DNA from: Flavisolibacter tropicus | Lineage (GTDB): Bacteria; Bacteroidota; Bacteroidia; Chitinophagales; Chitinophagaceae | Length of the DNA: 64,000 nucleotides | Direction: 5' to 3' | Assembly (NCBI RefSeq): GCF_001644645.1 | Contig: NZ_CP011390.1 | Coordinates: 1,240,001-1,304,000, forward strand | In this document: positions 62,144 through 64,000 of the stretch, piece by piece | How the letters are laid out: each line of letters begins with the position of its first letter | Numbering within the stretch: position 1 is the first letter of the stretch | The notes under the pieces: generated by a model | What the model saw: only the letters and a program-made list of their open reading frames with translations | The model's database searches: none | What the model was told of the DNA's origin: nothing | Position numbers and translations under genes: made by a program

Positions 62144-62462
62144 TTGGAGACTTGTTTTCAATGTAAACAAGCAAGATTACTCATCTTCTTTTTTGCCTCT
62201 AAATGCTTGTGATGAAACCAAATTTAAATGTGACGAAACCGGGTAATGAAGATGTGAAATAAGAAGCGATGACAGGCCAAAACCAGAGAATGTATTTAAC
62301 CTGCAACAGTGTTGGTTTTTCCTGCAGGGCCACCGAGTCCACGCCTACTGCACAAAAGCCAGGAATTGAGACTCGACGGGGGGAAGGAAAACGTCTACAA
62401 AAATTATAGCTCGTTGGCCCCAGCCTCGCCTCTTGTATACAACCCAACCATGCTCTTACGCC
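62144..62462. other. Intergenic region
   Basis: 319 bases between the GH3 end and the ABC start, both on the minus strand. It must hold the ABC promoter. No terminator, tRNA or convincing frame was seen. Confidence 0.4.
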
Positions 62463-64000
62463 CTATTTTACAGTTAAGACTGCCACAAGCTTTTCATCTC
62501 TTGAATGACTACCAACAACTATTTTATAATTACCTGGATATAACTTCCATTGTTTTTGTTGTAAATCCCACTTCTGTAATTCGCTAACAGGTATACGAAA
62601 CACAACTACCGTTTCTTTTCCTTTTTGCACCGTCAACCGCTGAAAACTTTTCAACTCTTTAAGTGGCATCCGATCCAAAGAAGGATATTGGATATAAGCC
62701 TGTATTACTTCATCCCCATCCCTATCACCCGTATTTTTTACCACCACAGAGAAAGAAAGTGTATCTCTAGCCGAAGCAATCTTTCCCGGCTGTTTTGCCC
62801 ACTGGTAGGCAAATGTGGTATAGCTCAATCCAAAGCCAAAGGGATATTGAACATTGCCTTTAAAATACCGATAGGTTCTTCCTTTTACTTCATAACTATC
62901 ATAAGCCGGTAGATCAGTGAGTGAATTATAAAAGGTAACTGGCAAACGGCCTGCAGGAGAAATTTTTCCAAATACAATATCGGCCAAGGCATTACCGCCC
63001 TGCTCACCAGGATACCAGGCCATGATAATAGCATCGGCATAGGGTTCAATAGAAGCTACATCTATATCACTACCCGCCGTAAGCACTACCACCACCGGTT
63101 TATTCTTTTTCCGCAAGGCTTTTAATAGAGCTATATGTGCGGCAGGAATACTAAGATCTAACTTATCTCCTCCATGTGGAGCCAGGAAGGCATCTCCTTC
63201 TTCTCCTTCTAAAACGGGAGTTAGGCCTATAACGGCAATGGTTATGTCGCTTTCACCAGCCGCCCAAATACCACCAAAACGCACTGTATCTGTATAATCA
63301 CTTCCCTGGTCATATTGAACTGCAGTTGCAGGCCCTGCCGCCTCAGTTATGCCTTCCGCAAAAGTGACCATGTTGCCAGACATACCATGATAGTTGGCCA
63401 CCAGAGGATCCATGGCACCTGCATTAGGCCCCAGTACCATGATCGATTTATATTGTGCCTTCTTTAGTGGCAACAATCCTTTATCATTTTTCAGCAATAC
63501 CATACTTTGCTGTGCCGCCTTTCTGGCAAGGGCAATATGAGATTCTCCATGTACGTCGCTTTCTCCTAACTGGCTAAACGGAATATGTTTGGCATCGTCA
63601 TAAAAGCCTAATTTAAATTGTGTCCGCAGTATGGCAGATAAGGCCGAATCAATTTCAACATCCGTTACCAGCTTTTGCTGATAAGCCTTAATAAGATCAG
63701 CCTGTAAAAGATCAGAACAATCCAGGTTCACTCCTGCTTTCAAAGCAGCTGCTGCCACCTCTATTCGATTGTTCATCACTTTGTGCGCATTCCATATGTC
63801 ATCAAGCGCCCAACAGTCTGTAACCACATGCCCTTTGAAGCCCCATTCTTTTCGGAGAATATTTTTCAATAAGGCATCACCGGTACAACAAGGTTGATCG
63901 TTCACACGGTTGTAAGCGCACATCACTGATTCTACTCCTGCATCTACTAATTTTTTAAATGCATACAAGTAGGTTTCCCTTAAATCCTTTTCATCCACTT
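62463..64000 (-). CDS. Beta-glucosidase-like glycoside hydrolase family 3, C-terminal part
   Basis: The gene runs off the right edge. About 512 C-terminal residues are visible, beginning at VDEKDLRETYLYAFKKLVDA. GFKGHVVTDCWALDDIWNAH holds the nucleophile Asp (in VTD), and SVMCAYNRVNDQP precedes it. The second alpha/beta domain has ESHIALARKAAQQSMVLLKN. The C-terminal fibronectin-type domain reads FSVVVKNTGDRDGDEVIQAY. GH3 enzymes are exo-beta-glycosidases: beta-glucosidases, xylosidases or N-acetylhexosaminidases. It probably carries a signal peptide outside the window. Its relation to the ABC pair is only positional. Confidence 0.92.
   Translation of the reverse strand, partial: VDEKDLRETYLYAFKKLVDAGVESVMCAYNRVNDQPCCTGDALLKNILRKEWGFKGHVVTDCWALDDIWNAHKVMNNRIEVAAAALKAGVNLDCSDLLQADLIKAYQQKLVTDVEIDSALSAILRTQFKLGFYDDAKHIPFSQLGESDVHGESHIALARKAAQQSMVLLKNDKGLLPLKKAQYKSIMVLGPNAGAMDPLVANYHGMSGNMVTFAEGITEAAGPATAVQYDQGSDYTDTVRFGGIWAAGESDITIAVIGLTPVLEGEEGDAFLAPHGGDKLDLSIPAAHIALLKALRKKNKPVVVVLTAGSDIDVASIEPYADAIIMAWYPGEQGGNALADIVFGKISPAGRLPVTFYNSLTDLPAYDSYEVKGRTYRYFKGNVQYPFGFGLSYTTFAYQWAKQPGKIASARDTLSFSVVVKNTGDRDGDEVIQAYIQYPSLDRMPLKELKSFQRLTVQKGKETVVVFRIPVSELQKWDLQQKQWKLYPGNYKIVVGSHSRDEKLVAVLTVK

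Overview
The window looks like a chromosome segment of a Bacteroidota bacterium, most likely in or near the Chitinophagaceae. The grounds are SusC/SusD genes, a fused CcoN-CcoO oxidase with CcoG/H/I/S, DUF3667 and DUF4434 proteins, a lysine/alanine-rich histone-like protein, Bacteroidota-type promoters (TTTG, about 20 bases, TAnnTTTG), few Shine-Dalgarno sites and moderate GC. This placement is inferred from gene content, with no database search.

Layout. 1-3.1 kb: small accessory genes, all on the minus strand: a NADAR-type protein cut by the window edge, a DUF4926-like protein coupled to an unknown protein, an HSDR_N nuclease-like protein, a SUKH/SMI1 protein and an immunity-like protein. 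3.4-20 kb: mostly housekeeping: rseP, dxr, a GH3-auxin-type adenylating enzyme, rplU-rpmA, a histone-like protein, a PolX whose polymerase site has lost its aspartates, a giant NtrY-like kinase coupled to mazG, a DUF3667 protein and small unknowns. 17.6-18.9 kb: tRNA-Gly(GCC) and tRNA-Leu(UAA), followed by a tandem array of about 420-nt units. Each unit has a tRNA-Leu-like copy carrying a 16-nt palindrome in its D-loop, a terminator hairpin and a GIY-YIG nuclease gene. There are two full units and one truncated unit. This is the most unusual structure in the window. 19.2-26 kb: a glycosyltransferase, a second histidine kinase, tRNA-Leu(GAG), then a scrap-rich region bounded by two copies of one palindrome, with a cupin gene and gene remnants, and a TonB-dependent receptor.

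26.2-34.9 kb: a complete cbb3 cytochrome oxidase locus on the minus strand (ccoI, ccoS, ccoNO, a CcoQ-like gene, ccoP, ccoG, ccoH, a SafE-like gene), covering structural subunits, copper loading and assembly.

35.3-57.5 kb: a glycan and amino-sugar utilisation region. It holds a GH20 hexosaminidase, a secreted unknown, a tight operon (MFS permease, three SGNH esterases, a DUF4434 and a family-10-like glycosidase), a GH92 mannosidase split by a one-base frameshift, a DUF5009 acyltransferase-like protein, SusD/SusC, an FAD oxidoreductase, an AGE epimerase and a divergent ROK regulator with a palindromic candidate operator. Together these suggest import and trimming of GlcNAc/mannose-containing, possibly acetylated, glycans under ROK control. 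The exact substrate cannot be read from sequence. 57.8-64 kb: a secreted L,D-transpeptidase-like protein, a VOC protein, a probable transposase remnant, an ABC exporter pair and the C-terminal part of a GH3 beta-glucosidase cut by the right edge.
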